This document shows positions 8,616 through 17,460 of a stretch of 64,000 bases of DNA, in pieces. The translations under genes were made by a program, and so were the position numbers. The notes beneath the pieces were generated by a model. The model saw only the letters and a list, made by a program, of their open reading frames with translations. It searched no databases and was not told the DNA's origin. This stretch comes from Candidatus Methylacidiphilales bacterium (GTDB lineage: Bacteria; Verrucomicrobiota; Verrucomicrobiia; Methylacidiphilales; JAAUTS01). The DNA is taken from assembly GCA_028713655.1 (NCBI GenBank), contig JAQTNW010000001.1, positions 1 through 64,000 of the forward strand, written 5' to 3'. Numbering within the stretch: position 1 is the stretch's first letter; each line of letters starts with the position of its first letter.

Positions 8616-10190
8616 ACCATTTGATGATGGCCAGATCATTTTGGGTGATGGCCATGGCTTCCTCAACCGTGATCCAGCGTTCCGCGGCCCATTCACCACA
8701 GGAGTCTGAAATGGCCAGTTCATCGGTCCTGGCATTATAGCCGATAATCATCCGCAGGTGCCCGGTTTCGGGGTCGTGAAAATTTTGGTTTTTCATTTCC
8801 TTTCGTATCGGTTCAAGTGATTTTGTGTGGGCCACCCAATCAGTTGTCTTTTTTCGTTCCAGATTTCGTTTGCGCAGGTCTTTTTCCATGTCCTTGTCCA
8901 CATAGCATGCCCACATGATCGGCAGGCCTCTTTCGATGTACTTGCCGATGATTTTTGCATCTAGAAACTGTCAATGACTTCAATTTTCCTGCTGTATTGC
9001 TGGATGTATGTTTCAATATTGGCGCGGATCGCAGCCAGATTGGTTCCTCCTCCCATTCTGGTATCGCCGGTCATTGCGAGCACATACATATCGGCGGGCA
9101 TTTCTAGATAACGCAGGTATCGTTCCCAGGTTGCCGGTACGCAGTAGCCTTTCGGGCCCTGATCGACCATTGGGATTTGTTGCAGCACCACATCGCCGTT
9201 GGGCCGGTGTTCAACGCGTTTCTTCAGAATCCCACGCAGGTCGTTGTCTGAAATTTTTGTTGCGCGCCCTCTTGCGTCCGCCGTTTCGCAGGAAACAATG
9301 CGCAGGGCGGTGTATTCTCCCTTGGGAGAGGCGAGCAAAAACGCATGACCTTTCCAATTCCAACGCAGTACGGATTCACGCGTGGTGCTGGTGGTCCCGA
9401 ATTGTTTGCGCTCGGGTTCCCCTAAAATTCCAGTGAGTGCGGCTTCTATGGTGCGGGCGTCCATTTTGACGGCGTCGCTGAAATTTTTAATCGTTTTCGA
9501 TGTCGGGTTGGATTGGCTGTCGAGATTGGAAAATCCCTCATAATCCCCTTTGTTTGCAAACACGAACGAGAGAGTGTTGGGCTTTCCCTAGCTCGCGTAG
9601 AGGGCGAGGGAATAGGGACGCGCTCCCAGAATGCGCTCTTCCTTTTTGGGGTAAGAGCGGAAGCTGCTTTGGGTTTCGGTTTTTGACTCTTCCGGCAGGT
9701 GGATGCGAGAGGCAACAACTGAGGCATCCTCGTTCCAGAGATTGTCCGAAGCCAGAAGCGGAATATTCAACACCTGATTCAAATTCTCGAATGTCACGTT
9801 GCCGCTTCCGCCTGGCGGGGTGTTCGTAGGGGCTGGAATTGTTGCGGCGGGGTTTGCAGGCGCGGGATTGGATTGTGCCGGTGTTATGGCGGGGGAAGGA
9901 GCAACTGTTTCCGATGTGGTTTTGTCTTCAATCTCGCGGATCGTAACATCGGATCTGGCGATTGTACCTGTCACGCCACCAGAATCCCTGACGTCCAGAC
10001 TTTCACCGTTGTCTTTTATAATATCAAGCTGTGTTCCAGCCGGGAGCGATTTGGCGGCGCTGCCGGCATCGCCCAACTGGATCTGCATTTTGGCTCCCGC
10101 GATGGCGATGGTCCTGCCCTGGCATTGCGTTTCACAAAAAAAGACAAAACCAAAGAGGCATAGAGTACAACGGATGAAGGATGATTTCAT
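8614..10190 (-). pseudogene. Exported C39-like cysteine protease, broken by a stop and a frameshift
   Basis: A single gene appears in three pieces. The start chosen is ATG at 10190, which begins a signal peptide (MKSSFIRCTLCLFGFVFF, ending near QCQG). An SH3-like region follows (about residues 20-90), then a Pro/Ala-rich linker. The frame is interrupted by an in-frame TAG at 9588-9590 and resumes in the same frame. The protease part carries the C39 oxyanion/nucleophile motif DQGPKGYCVPATW. A one-base loss in a T-run near 8962 stops it at VIDSF; in the next frame it continues LDAKIIGKYIERG up to the histidine region GHLRMIIGYN. Two lesions suggest decay, though sequencing error could explain the frameshift. 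Confidence 0.75.
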
Positions 10191-10265
10191 AAAATACTTC
10201 ACAAAGACGCCCACATTTATACAGGGCATTTGCAAAAGATGAAGCAATAAGACAACGGCGAACCA

Positions 10266-10613
10266 CTAGCCGGGCGGCCAGCCGAGGTTTCTTCCACCGA
10301 GAACATGGACGTGCAGATGAGGCACTGTTTCGCCGCCGTGGGGCCCGTTGTTGATCACGATACGGTAACCGGAGGATGATATTTTTTCCTTCCGCGCCAC
10401 TTCGCCGGCGGCCAGCAGTAATTTTCCAAGAAGATTTTCCTCCGATGCGGGGATTTCCGCGATCCGTTCGTAATGCTTTTTTGGAATGACGAGAATATGC
10501 ACCGGTGCTTGTGGATTGGCATCGTGGAACGCGAGGACATCCGGTGTTTCATAAACAATGCGGGCGGATATTTCCCGGTCCGCAATTTTTTGAAAAATGG
10601 TTTTAGCCTTCAT
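10266..10613 (-). CDS. HIT family nucleotide hydrolase/transferase
   Basis: A 115-residue protein with the histidine triad HLHVHVLGG near residue 98 and the C-terminal NLGWPPG typical of the HinT branch, which hydrolyses purine phosphoramidates. I start it at MKAKTIFQKIADREI (10613) because this matches the usual HinT N-terminus and sits 7 nt after the upstream stop. A longer frame upstream lacks family similarity. Third gene of the nrdR operon. Confidence 0.9.
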   Translation of the reverse strand: MKAKTIFQKIADREISARIVYETPDVLAFHDANPQAPVHILVIPKKHYERIAEIPASEENLLGKLLLAAGEVARKEKISSSGYRIVINNGPHGGETVPHLHVHVLGGRNLGWPPG

Positions 10614-10620
10614 ATCCAGG

Positions 10621-11172
10621 CTAAAGAATGATGATTTCAACCGCTGTCCAGTCGTCCTGGGACAGCTTTTGCCGGACAAAATTAACGATATCCGTGCTGA
10701 GCGTTTCGCAATTTCCCTGCCAGCGTCCGGCCTGTTGCAATGTTTTCACGCACCTGCGCAGGCCCTCGAGTTTGATGCCGCGCACGACAACCCGGGAAGC
10801 TTCCTCAAGGCGTTCCCGCAACAGATGGAAAAAGAGCAATTCAAAACGGGCGGCCCTGGCGATTTCCGGTAGGCTGATCGTGACCCGAGGCGCGACGAGC
10901 GTAAGTTGGTTTGCCACATCCGGATAGCCGATGCTCAGGAGCGTTTTTTTGATCAATACCTGCAGCTCGGAGGAACTGATGAGGCAGCCGTGAAACTCCT
11001 TCCGCAAGTAAATGCTTAGCGCCTGCGTAATGTCAGGAGTCCATTCCCATTGGCCGTATCCGGCCTTGAATGCGGAACAATCGATGCTTTCGGCCACCCA
11101 TCCTTCCGACAGCGGGATATTGCGTTTGTTTTGCCAGCGGACGAGAGGGAGGTCTTGGGGGAGTGCGATCAT
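10621..11172 (-). CDS. Hypothetical protein of the nrdR operon, possibly ATP-cone-like
   Basis: A 183-residue soluble protein of unknown function, 16 nt after nrdR and 7 nt before the HIT gene, so co-transcribed with both. A central stretch (about residues 52-95, ALSIYLRKEFHGC ... LSSSELQVLI-type pattern, then VANQL) has the helix spacing of an ATP-cone domain, as in NrdR itself, but the match is only by eye. The C-terminus is helical and charged. Confidence 0.55.
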   Translation of the reverse strand: MIALPQDLPLVRWQNKRNIPLSEGWVAESIDCSAFKAGYGQWEWTPDITQALSIYLRKEFHGCLISSSELQVLIKKTLLSIGYPDVANQLTLVAPRVTISLPEIARAARFELLFFHLLRERLEEASRVVVRGIKLEGLRRCVKTLQQAGRWQGNCETLSTDIVNFVRQKLSQDDWTAVEIIIL

Positions 11173-11188
11173 TCTGCAGGGGGATTAA

Positions 11189-11641
11189 TCAGGTGATATG
11201 GAGGCTTTGAACTTCCTCGACAAATTCGTTGATGTCCTTGAATTTCCGGTAAACCGAGGCAAAACGCACATACGCGACTTCGTCAAGCCGCCGAAGTGCG
11301 CGCATGATGGCCTCCCCGATTTCCGGGGCGGGTATTTCGGTGTTGTATCGCTTCTCCAACTCATCTGTTATGCGGTCCACGGTGGTTTCGAGTGTTTCAC
11401 GGTTGATGGGCCTTTTTTCACAGGCTTTCATCAGGCCGGTGAGGATTTTCTTGCGCTCGAACATTTCGTAGCGCCCGTCGCGTTTGATGACGCGCAAATC
11501 CTCGCGTTCGATTTCCTCATAAGTTGTGAAACGGTAACTGCAGGCGAGACATTCCCGGCGGCGGCGGATGACCGCGCCATCTTTCCAGGGGCGCGAATCA
11601 ATCACCCGATCTTCCATGCTATGGCAGCGCATGCATTTCAT
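11189..11641 (-). CDS. nrdR: Transcriptional repressor NrdR
   Basis: A 150-residue zinc-ribbon/ATP-cone repressor of ribonucleotide reductase genes. The N-terminal ribbon CMRC ... CLACSYRF (residues 3-37) supplies four zinc ligands. The ATP-cone follows (about 46-140, VIKRDGRYEMFERKKILTGL onward). Length and both domains are complete. It heads an operon with an unknown gene and a HIT protein. No ribonucleotide reductase gene lies in the window. Confidence 0.96.
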   Translation of the reverse strand: MKCMRCHSMEDRVIDSRPWKDGAVIRRRRECLACSYRFTTYEEIEREDLRVIKRDGRYEMFERKKILTGLMKACEKRPINRETLETTVDRITDELEKRYNTEIPAPEIGEAIMRALRRLDEVAYVRFASVYRKFKDINEFVEEVQSLHIT

Positions 11642-11865
11642 ACAAGCTGTTGTGTCTACGGCAGATTAGCCAACCCTGTTAATGGTGGTCAAGCGAATTA
11701 CGGGGTTTGCCTATAATTATCTTGTCGAAGCGTCATGGCCCTGATCGATTGCAACTTCATCGGTGCTTTTCTTAAAACACACATTCATTCCCGTTTAAAA
11801 CAGCTTTTTGATAAGTTTGGGTTCTCGCGATGACGCATGCGCTGCGCGGATGGGGCTTTTAAAGC

Positions 11866-11897
11866 AAAAAAGCGGAGAACCGAAGTTCTCCGCTTTT
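11866..11897 (-). terminator. Rho-independent terminator with TTCG tetraloop
   Basis: On the minus strand GCGGAGAAC-TTCG-GTTCTCCGC followed by six T. It lies 14 nt after the stop of the lysine-rich small gene. A 9-bp stem with a stable UUCG-type loop and U-run makes this one of the clearest terminators in the window. Confidence 0.88.
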
Positions 11898-11911
11898 GTT
11901 AGATGAAAAAG

Positions 11912-11989
11912 TTATTTCTTCTTTTTCTTCGCAGCCTTTCTCTTGGGGGCTGACTTTTTTTTCTTCGCACTTTTTTTCTTAGCGGGCAT
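11912..11989 (-). CDS. 25-residue lysine/alanine-rich histone-like protein
   Basis: Begins MPAKKKSAKKKKSAPK and ends in AAKKKKK: over half Lys, with Ala, Ser, Pro and one Arg, and no acidic residues. It resembles a single tail unit of bacterial histone H1-like proteins and is likely nucleic-acid binding. A strong Shine-Dalgarno (GAGGGGG) sits about 9 nt upstream and a textbook terminator follows, so it is a complete one-gene transcription unit. Too short for standard gene calls. DNA binding is inferred from composition. Confidence 0.72.
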   Translation of the reverse strand: MPAKKKSAKKKKSAPKRKAAKKKKK

Positions 11990-12411
11990 CCGTAATCACC
12001 CCCTCTCGTTTGAGTTGTGCCTTAAGGCACCTTTTTTGTATTTGCAACACACAAGCAATTAAATTTTCTATTAAAAATCGTCAAACATATTTTTTGCCTT
12101 GGAAAGGCCTTTTGAGCCATGATAAAAACTGTGTTTCAGTTAAAATATAAAAATGATTTATAATTATTTGTTTATTAGCCACTTATTTGATAAAATAACA
12201 GTGAATATCCAAAAAATGGAATCGACACGTTGAATAATATAAAATAATTACGGAAAACGAATTATAAAACATGCCCAAACAGCCGGGAAAAATATTTTCA
12301 CTTTTTTTCGGCCTCCAGCCTGAAATTCCGTGAAATCATTGTGGAAACGGCATTTTCGCCAAAAAGCAAAAGCAGCCCGCTTCTTCGCAGGATACGCTTT
12401 CCGGCGCGCAA
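11990..12411. other. AT-rich intergenic region
   Basis: From about 12041 to 12300 the sequence is very AT-rich (runs such as TATAAAATAATTA) in an otherwise GC-rich neighbourhood. It lies upstream of the lysine-rich small gene and downstream of rpoN. I see no gene or structured repeat in it; it may hold the small gene's promoter or be a bent-DNA region. Confidence 0.5.
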
Positions 12412-13800
12412 TCAGAGCTGGCGCCGGAGATTTGACGGCAGAATTCCAAGCTCCGCGCGGTATTTTGCGACGGTTCTGCGCGCCATTTCGATGCCGCGAT
12501 CCTTCAGGATATCGACGATTTCCGAGTCGGATAAAGGCTTGTGAGGGTTTTCACGGTCAATCAGAGCCGAGATGCTGTCTTTGATGCTTGTATTCGCCAT
12601 GGTTTCCCCCTCGCTTGTCGTGTATCCGGAGGTGAAGAAAAATTTGATGGGGAAGACGCCCCAGGGAGTTTGAGCGTATTTGTTCGACGCGGCGCGGCTG
12701 ACCGTGGTCTCGTGTACGCCGACGGCTTCCGCCACCTGGTTCATGGTGAGAGGCTTGAGGTTGCCGATCCCGTTTTCAAAAAAATCTTCCTGCCGTTTGG
12801 CGATTTCATTCAAAATGTTTTCGATGGTTTGCTGGCGCTGGTAGAGGCATTTGATGAGAAATTTGCCCGCGCGGATGCGCTCGCGCAGATATTCCTTGAG
12901 GTTTTTGTCGCCGAGATTCTGGCCCATCAGATCCTTATAGGTGTCGCTTATTTTCAACCGCGGGATCGGGTCGTCGTTCAATTGTGCCGTCCACGTGTTG
13001 CCGACTTTGACAAATGCCGCCTCCGGCTGTACGACGTTTTGCGGAAGGTCTGCCGAGTAGGAGGCCCCCGGGTGGGGCTGGAGCCTGCCAATATATTCTG
13101 CCGCTTCCTGAATGCGTTCAGTCGGCACTTTGTAGTGCCGGGAGAGTTCCAGATAACGTTTGCGGCCCAAACGTTCGAGGTCGTTCCGGATCAGTTCCGT
13201 CTCAAGCGATTCACCGCGCCCTCGTTGCGCCAGTTGGATGAGCAGTGTTTCGCTCAGGTCGCGCGCGCCCACGCCGGGAGGATGGAAACTTTGGATGAGC
13301 GTAAGCGCGGTCTGTGCTTGCTCCGGCGTCACGCGCGCGGAGGTGGCGATTTCGTCCAGTGGAACAGTCAGATAGCCGTTTTCATTCAAATTTCCGATGA
13401 TTGTTTCAGCCGCACGCAGGATGTCTTCATTTTCAGTGCTGAGCATGAGCTGGCTGATCAGGTGGTCACTGAGGGTTTCCTGTTCTACCTGTGAGTCAAA
13501 AAGGAATTGGCGGCGTTTTTGCAGTTCGCTAGTCGGGGTGTTGGGCCGGTTGTTTTGCGAAAAATATTCGCGCCAGTCCTCGTCCATCTTGCGGATTTCG
13601 TTGATTTCGTCGTCCCATTCGTCCTCCTTGTCCTCGGGCTCCTCGACTTTCTCTTCGAGAGTGGGATTCGCCTGCAATTCCTGTTGGACCAGCGAGCGCA
13701 ATTCGAGGGAGGGGGCCTGCAGGAAGTGCAGCGACTGCTGCATTTGCGGAGACAGCGTCTGGGACAGGGAAAAATTTTGCTGTAAACCGATGCCAGACAT
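12412..13800 (-). CDS. rpoN: RNA polymerase sigma-54 factor
   Basis: A 462-residue sigma-N with all three regions. The glutamine-rich activator-interacting region I (QNFSLSQTLSPQMQQSLHFL, residues 8-27) is followed by an acidic region II (about 50-75, rich in E/D). The core-binding and HTH region includes HETTVSRAASNKY. The RpoN box is ARRTVAKYR near residue 443. It is divergent from the YycJ-like gene. No bacterial enhancer-binding protein is visible in the window. Confidence 0.96.
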   Translation of the reverse strand: MSGIGLQQNFSLSQTLSPQMQQSLHFLQAPSLELRSLVQQELQANPTLEEKVEEPEDKEDEWDDEINEIRKMDEDWREYFSQNNRPNTPTSELQKRRQFLFDSQVEQETLSDHLISQLMLSTENEDILRAAETIIGNLNENGYLTVPLDEIATSARVTPEQAQTALTLIQSFHPPGVGARDLSETLLIQLAQRGRGESLETELIRNDLERLGRKRYLELSRHYKVPTERIQEAAEYIGRLQPHPGASYSADLPQNVVQPEAAFVKVGNTWTAQLNDDPIPRLKISDTYKDLMGQNLGDKNLKEYLRERIRAGKFLIKCLYQRQQTIENILNEIAKRQEDFFENGIGNLKPLTMNQVAEAVGVHETTVSRAASNKYAQTPWGVFPIKFFFTSGYTTSEGETMANTSIKDSISALIDRENPHKPLSDSEIVDILKDRGIEMARRTVAKYRAELGILPSNLRRQL

Positions 13801-13826
13801 CCGCTATTACTTAACCGCAGCAGGGC

Positions 13827-14663
13827 ATGACAGCAAGCAGAAAGTATGCCACAATAAAAACACAAATGAGTTCCCATTTTCTCAAAGTGAGCATCCTGGC
13901 CAGTGGAAGTTCCGGCAATTGTACGCTTTTGGAAACCCCCGGGGCTTCGGTTTTGATCGATGCGGGGTTGAGCGGCAAAAGAATTGTGGAGCGGCTGGGA
14001 CTGTTGGGAAAGCGTTTGGAGGATGTTTCCGCGGTTTTGCTCACGCACGAACATTCCGATCACGTGTCAGGCCTGCCTGTGCTGGCCAACCGTTATCAGA
14101 TTCCGGTGTATGCCAACAAACTGACTTCCGAATACCTGCACCCCTTGGTTCCCAAGTACAAAGGCTGGAGGATTTTTGAAACGGGATCTGTGATCGATCT
14201 GGGATTCATGCAGGTGGAAACATTTTCGATACCCCATGATGCGTATGATCCGGTCGGTTTTGTCGTGCATGCGGGGGGATTTGCCGCGGGTTTTTTGACG
14301 GACCTCGGTTATGCAACCCGGCTGGCAGTGGAGCGCGTGAAACATACGGATGTATTATTGCTGGAAGCGAATTATGATCTCAACTTGTTGCGGAATGATC
14401 CCCGGCGTCCCTGGGCGGTGAAGCAGAGGATCATGGCCCGACATGGCCATCTTTCAAACGAGGCTGCCGCCGGAGTCGTGGAGCAGGTCATATCAGCGCG
14501 GCTGAAGCATTTGTTCCTCGGACATTTGAGCGAGGATTGCAACACACATGAACTCGCGGAGGCCGCCGTGTCGGGTTGTTTAAGCCGGATCGGAGCGTCC
14601 GAAGTGGCTTTGCACCGGACCTATCAGAACCGCCCGGCTGAAGCGATCTCGCTCGAGAAGTGA
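13827..14663 (+). CDS. MBL-fold metal-dependent hydrolase, YycJ/WalJ type
   Basis: A metallo-beta-lactamase fold protein with the start ILASGSSGNCTLLE characteristic of the YycJ group and the zinc motif THEHSDH (about residues 72-78). Further ligands are FLTDLGY, GHLSNEAA and LGHLSEDCN. YycJ-type proteins are probable 5'-3' exonucleases linked to DNA repair and cell-wall control. An ATG at 13866 (SSHFLKVSILASGS) fits family N-termini better than 13827. The end of this gene abuts an IS630 remnant. Confidence 0.85.
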   Translation: MTASRKYATIKTQMSSHFLKVSILASGSSGNCTLLETPGASVLIDAGLSGKRIVERLGLLGKRLEDVSAVLLTHEHSDHVSGLPVLANRYQIPVYANKLTSEYLHPLVPKYKGWRIFETGSVIDLGFMQVETFSIPHDAYDPVGFVVHAGGFAAGFLTDLGYATRLAVERVKHTDVLLLEANYDLNLLRNDPRRPWAVKQRIMARHGHLSNEAAAGVVEQVISARLKHLFLGHLSEDCNTHELAEAAVSGCLSRIGASEVALHRTYQNRPAEAISLEK

Positions 14664-15022
14664 ACGGAGCCTGCACCTGTATCATTCTGGTTCAGGACAA
14701 CCTCAACACCCACTCCTTCTCATCCCTTTACGAAGCTTTTGAACCTGCGGAGGCCCGGCGCATCCGCGAACGCTTCGAGGTTCACTACACACCCAAACAT
14801 GGAAGTTGGCTTAACATGGCGGAAATCGAACTCAACGTACTGGGTTCCCAGTGCCTTAACCGTCGTATCAAAGATTTGTCCGAACTGCGCCACCAAGTCT
14901 CGGCTTGGACCCGGCTGCGCAATCAATCCCAAGACCATATCCAATGGCGCTTCATCACTCACGATGCCAGGATCAAGCTCCAACGACTTTACCCAGTCAT
15001 TACGTCATTGTCCGTTCAATGA
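14664..15022 (+). pseudogene. IS630-family transposase, C-terminal fragment
   Basis: About 115 residues of a DDE transposase of the IS630/Tc1-mariner superfamily. It carries LVQDNLNTHS (second catalytic Asp), HYTPKHGSWLNMAEIEL (third acidic residue), then RRIKDLSEL, WRFITHDARIKLQRLYP. The N-terminal two thirds are missing: similarity begins immediately after the stop of the preceding hydrolase. No start codon or left end is visible. It lies 6 bp from element B3. IS630 elements insert at TA and duplicate it. Confidence 0.85.
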
Positions 15023-15027
15023 AACAC

Positions 15028-15120
15028 TAGCCTGCATAGGTCCTAGCGCGTCTCTTTTCACTGTTCTGTCACAAGTGCCAACAGGTTGAGCATTAAAATG
15101 GGTGTGAAATATGCAGGCTA
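15028..15120. repeat. Family B element, copy B3
   Basis: A 93-bp element with ends TAGCCTGCATA / TATGCAGGCTA. The interior AACAGGTTGA-CATT matches B5. It sits between the IS630 remnant and the response regulator gene, and the last codons of that gene run into it. Confidence 0.85.
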
Positions 15121-15770
15121 GCTTTCTGGCCGCCCAAATGGGTGACGTAATAAACAGCCGCCTCGGAGCGGCGTGAAATCCCCAGCTTGCCCATGGCATT
15201 GCTCAAATAATTCTTGATGGTTTTCTCCGTAAGCCCCAGTTCCGAGCCGATTTCCTTGTTTGTCTTACCTCGGGCCACCTGTGCAAGTACGCGCAGTTCC
15301 TGGCGCGACAATTCCCCCGTCTCTTTCGTTTTTCCGGACAAGCGCTGTTTCTGCAAAGCGCTAAATACACTTGTCGCCATCGATTGATCCAGGATTCGTT
15401 CCCCCGCCGCAATCTTGCGGATGGACTCGATCAAGCGGTGGCCATCCGCATCTTTCAAAAGGAAGCCGTCCGCTCCTGCCTCGGCGGCTTCCAGAAGCAA
15501 ATCATCGCTGTCGTACGAAGTCAGAATGAGTACATGAGGCGGCGCCTCCTGGGCCTTGAACTGGCGGCATAAATCAAACCCGCTGCCGCCCTTGAGCCGG
15601 ATGTCGAGCAAAGCCAGGTCGAAGCGGGTCTTGGCGGCCATTTTCAGGGCATTCTCCACGCTGTCGGCCTCGGCAGCCACCTGCAAATCGGGCTGGTTTT
15701 CGATCAATGTTTTCAGACCCAATCTGACCATTTCATGATCGTCCACGATAAGTATTTTAATTTTCTTCAT
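15093..15770 (-). CDS. NarL/LuxR-type response regulator
   Basis: A 225-residue regulator starting MKKIKILIVDDHEMVRLGL (ATG at 15770, chosen for the receiver start; it overlaps the kinase stop by 14 nt). The receiver domain (1-120) has the acidic pair in VDDHE, phospho-acceptor LLDIRLKGG and switch LTSYDSDD/KDAD. The LuxR HTH (about 150-210) reads ELSRQELRVLAQVARGKTN. The last nine residues (ASLHISHPF) and the stop are encoded inside repeat B3, so the original C-terminus was probably altered by the insertion. Partner of the adjacent kinase. Confidence 0.92.
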   Translation of the reverse strand: MKKIKILIVDDHEMVRLGLKTLIENQPDLQVAAEADSVENALKMAAKTRFDLALLDIRLKGGSGFDLCRQFKAQEAPPHVLILTSYDSDDLLLEAAEAGADGFLLKDADGHRLIESIRKIAAGERILDQSMATSVFSALQKQRLSGKTKETGELSRQELRVLAQVARGKTNKEIGSELGLTEKTIKNYLSNAMGKLGISRRSEAAVYYVTHLGGQKASLHISHPF

Positions 15771-17403
15771 TTTGATCTGCTTGTTTTTTGGCCTTTGGCA
15801 ACAAAAGCAAAATCGAAGTCCCCGACCTCGGTGTCGCCTGTATCTTGAGGTCGGCTTCCATGTCGCGGGCGCGTGACCTGATATTGTTGAGCCCATGGCC
15901 TTTGCCCGGTTTTTCCGATAGATCGAACCCGCGTCCGTCGTCCTCGATTTTTAAAAAGTTCCTTTCATTTTCAATTCCCAGGGTGATTCGTACCTGCCCG
16001 GCTTCGGCATGCTGCCGGATGTTGCTCATGGCCTCGGCAAGAATACGCAGCAGATGAATGGCCTGATGTTGTGAAATGCCTGACAGTGCGCGATCCTGCA
16101 GTTCCACTTTGACGTCGCCTCCCATGCCCGAGGCAAAACGCCGCACCAACTGCTGGATGACCTCGCCCAATTCGTGGCCGCTCAGATGGTCCACCTGCAA
16201 TCCGGCCAGAAAAACCCTGCAATCGCGTATGATCCTGTTGATGTCGCTTACGGCTTGCGAGAGTTGCCGCCGCTGCCGGGCGGGCGCGGTCTTAAGCCGG
16301 CTTCTGCAGGATTCAAGGTTGAGCCCGACGGCATAGATGGATTGAATCACGCCGTCATGCAGTTCCCGGCCCAGTTCCTCCCGCTCGCGCAGCATTTGCT
16401 GGAGTTTCTGGCTTAACTGTGAGGTCTTTTCCATTTGATCGTGCAATCGGTTTCTGGCTTCAAAAAAGTTGAGGATTAACCTGGCAATATGGCCGAATTC
16501 CGAGCGGCTCGCGGAAAGCCGGCCCAGTTCCTCCTTGCCCGACCCGTCCAAGCTGCGGGCAATGACGCGGATGGGTTTTTCCACCCAGGCCAACAGTGCC
16601 GCCGCGCTTAGAAACACCATAAACATCAGGTAGAAGGATAGAAAGGCAAATAACAAGCGCCGGTCGGATTCCGTCTGTTTGAAAATTTGCGGTGTTTTTT
16701 GGTAAAAAATCCGGGCAATGCTTTTTCCTCTCCAGTTTTCCAACGGCTGGTAAAAGGCGATCTTGTCATTTTGGCGTTGTGTTTGCAAATCGATTCCCGG
16801 CGTTTGTTCCAGGGTGATCTCAGCGGCGGATTCCCGGGCCAGGGTATCGAGATATTCCCTCGACACTTTGCGGCCGATCAAGAGCCAGCCTTGGGGCGTT
16901 GCTGCACGCATGGGGTCATTCGCGGGCTGGATCGGCGCCAAAAAATATTCAAGCAGTCCCGAATTTCCGCCTCCATAAAATCGTGGGAACCAGTTGCGAC
17001 TTGTCAGTTGGAACAGATCCGCGTGGTTTAAGGACAATGGCTCATTTTGTCCCGCCTGGCTGCCGGTCGAATACCGGATATCGAAGTTGGCGTCCAGTAC
17101 CCACACGTATTGGATTTGGAATTTATCCAGCACGGTGTCGATGTGATGTCGGGCCCATTCCCGCGTTGGCTGGTGTACAAACGCCACCAGTTCATCCTCG
17201 TGCGTCATATTGTAAGCAATACCACGTACGCCTTCCGAACTCTTCAGCAGTTGCTCTTTAAACCGGGTCTGTTCCTCGTTCAGCGTCGCATAAAACAGCC
17301 CGTTTTGTTCGGCCTGCTGCAGACGCTGGATCACGAAAAGCATGACAAGCCCCATAAGGGCAAGCCCTGTAATCAACAAAACAAGTCTTGTTTGAACTCG
17401 CAT
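15757..17403 (-). CDS. Membrane sensor histidine kinase (HisKA_3 type)
   Basis: A 548-residue kinase. TM1 spans about residues 7-26. A periplasmic CHASE4-like sensor (about 30-245) contains IQYVWVLDANFDIRYSTG. TM2 covers about 250-273. A HAMP-like linker and coiled coil run to about 340. The dimerisation/phosphoacceptor motif is GRELHDGVIQSIYAVGL with His349. The HATPase follows with N box EAMSNIRQHA, G1 DDGRGF and G2 GKGHGLNNI. It is translated just before, and overlaps, the response regulator. The signal is unknown. Confidence 0.93.
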   Translation of the reverse strand: MRVQTRLVLLITGLALMGLVMLFVIQRLQQAEQNGLFYATLNEEQTRFKEQLLKSSEGVRGIAYNMTHEDELVAFVHQPTREWARHHIDTVLDKFQIQYVWVLDANFDIRYSTGSQAGQNEPLSLNHADLFQLTSRNWFPRFYGGGNSGLLEYFLAPIQPANDPMRAATPQGWLLIGRKVSREYLDTLARESAAEITLEQTPGIDLQTQRQNDKIAFYQPLENWRGKSIARIFYQKTPQIFKQTESDRRLLFAFLSFYLMFMVFLSAAALLAWVEKPIRVIARSLDGSGKEELGRLSASRSEFGHIARLILNFFEARNRLHDQMEKTSQLSQKLQQMLREREELGRELHDGVIQSIYAVGLNLESCRSRLKTAPARQRRQLSQAVSDINRIIRDCRVFLAGLQVDHLSGHELGEVIQQLVRRFASGMGGDVKVELQDRALSGISQHQAIHLLRILAEAMSNIRQHAEAGQVRITLGIENERNFLKIEDDGRGFDLSEKPGKGHGLNNIRSRARDMEADLKIQATPRSGTSILLLLPKAKKQADQNEEN

Positions 17404-17460
17404 GGAATCCCGATTGTTTTACCAGATTACAGGGCAAGCGAAAGCGGTTAATGCAAATAT

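Noticed and set aside
9588-9590. TAG in the C39-like gene as programmed read-through or pyrrolysine
   Set aside because: No structural element or suppressor tRNA is visible and the gene carries a second, frameshift lesion, so decay is simpler.
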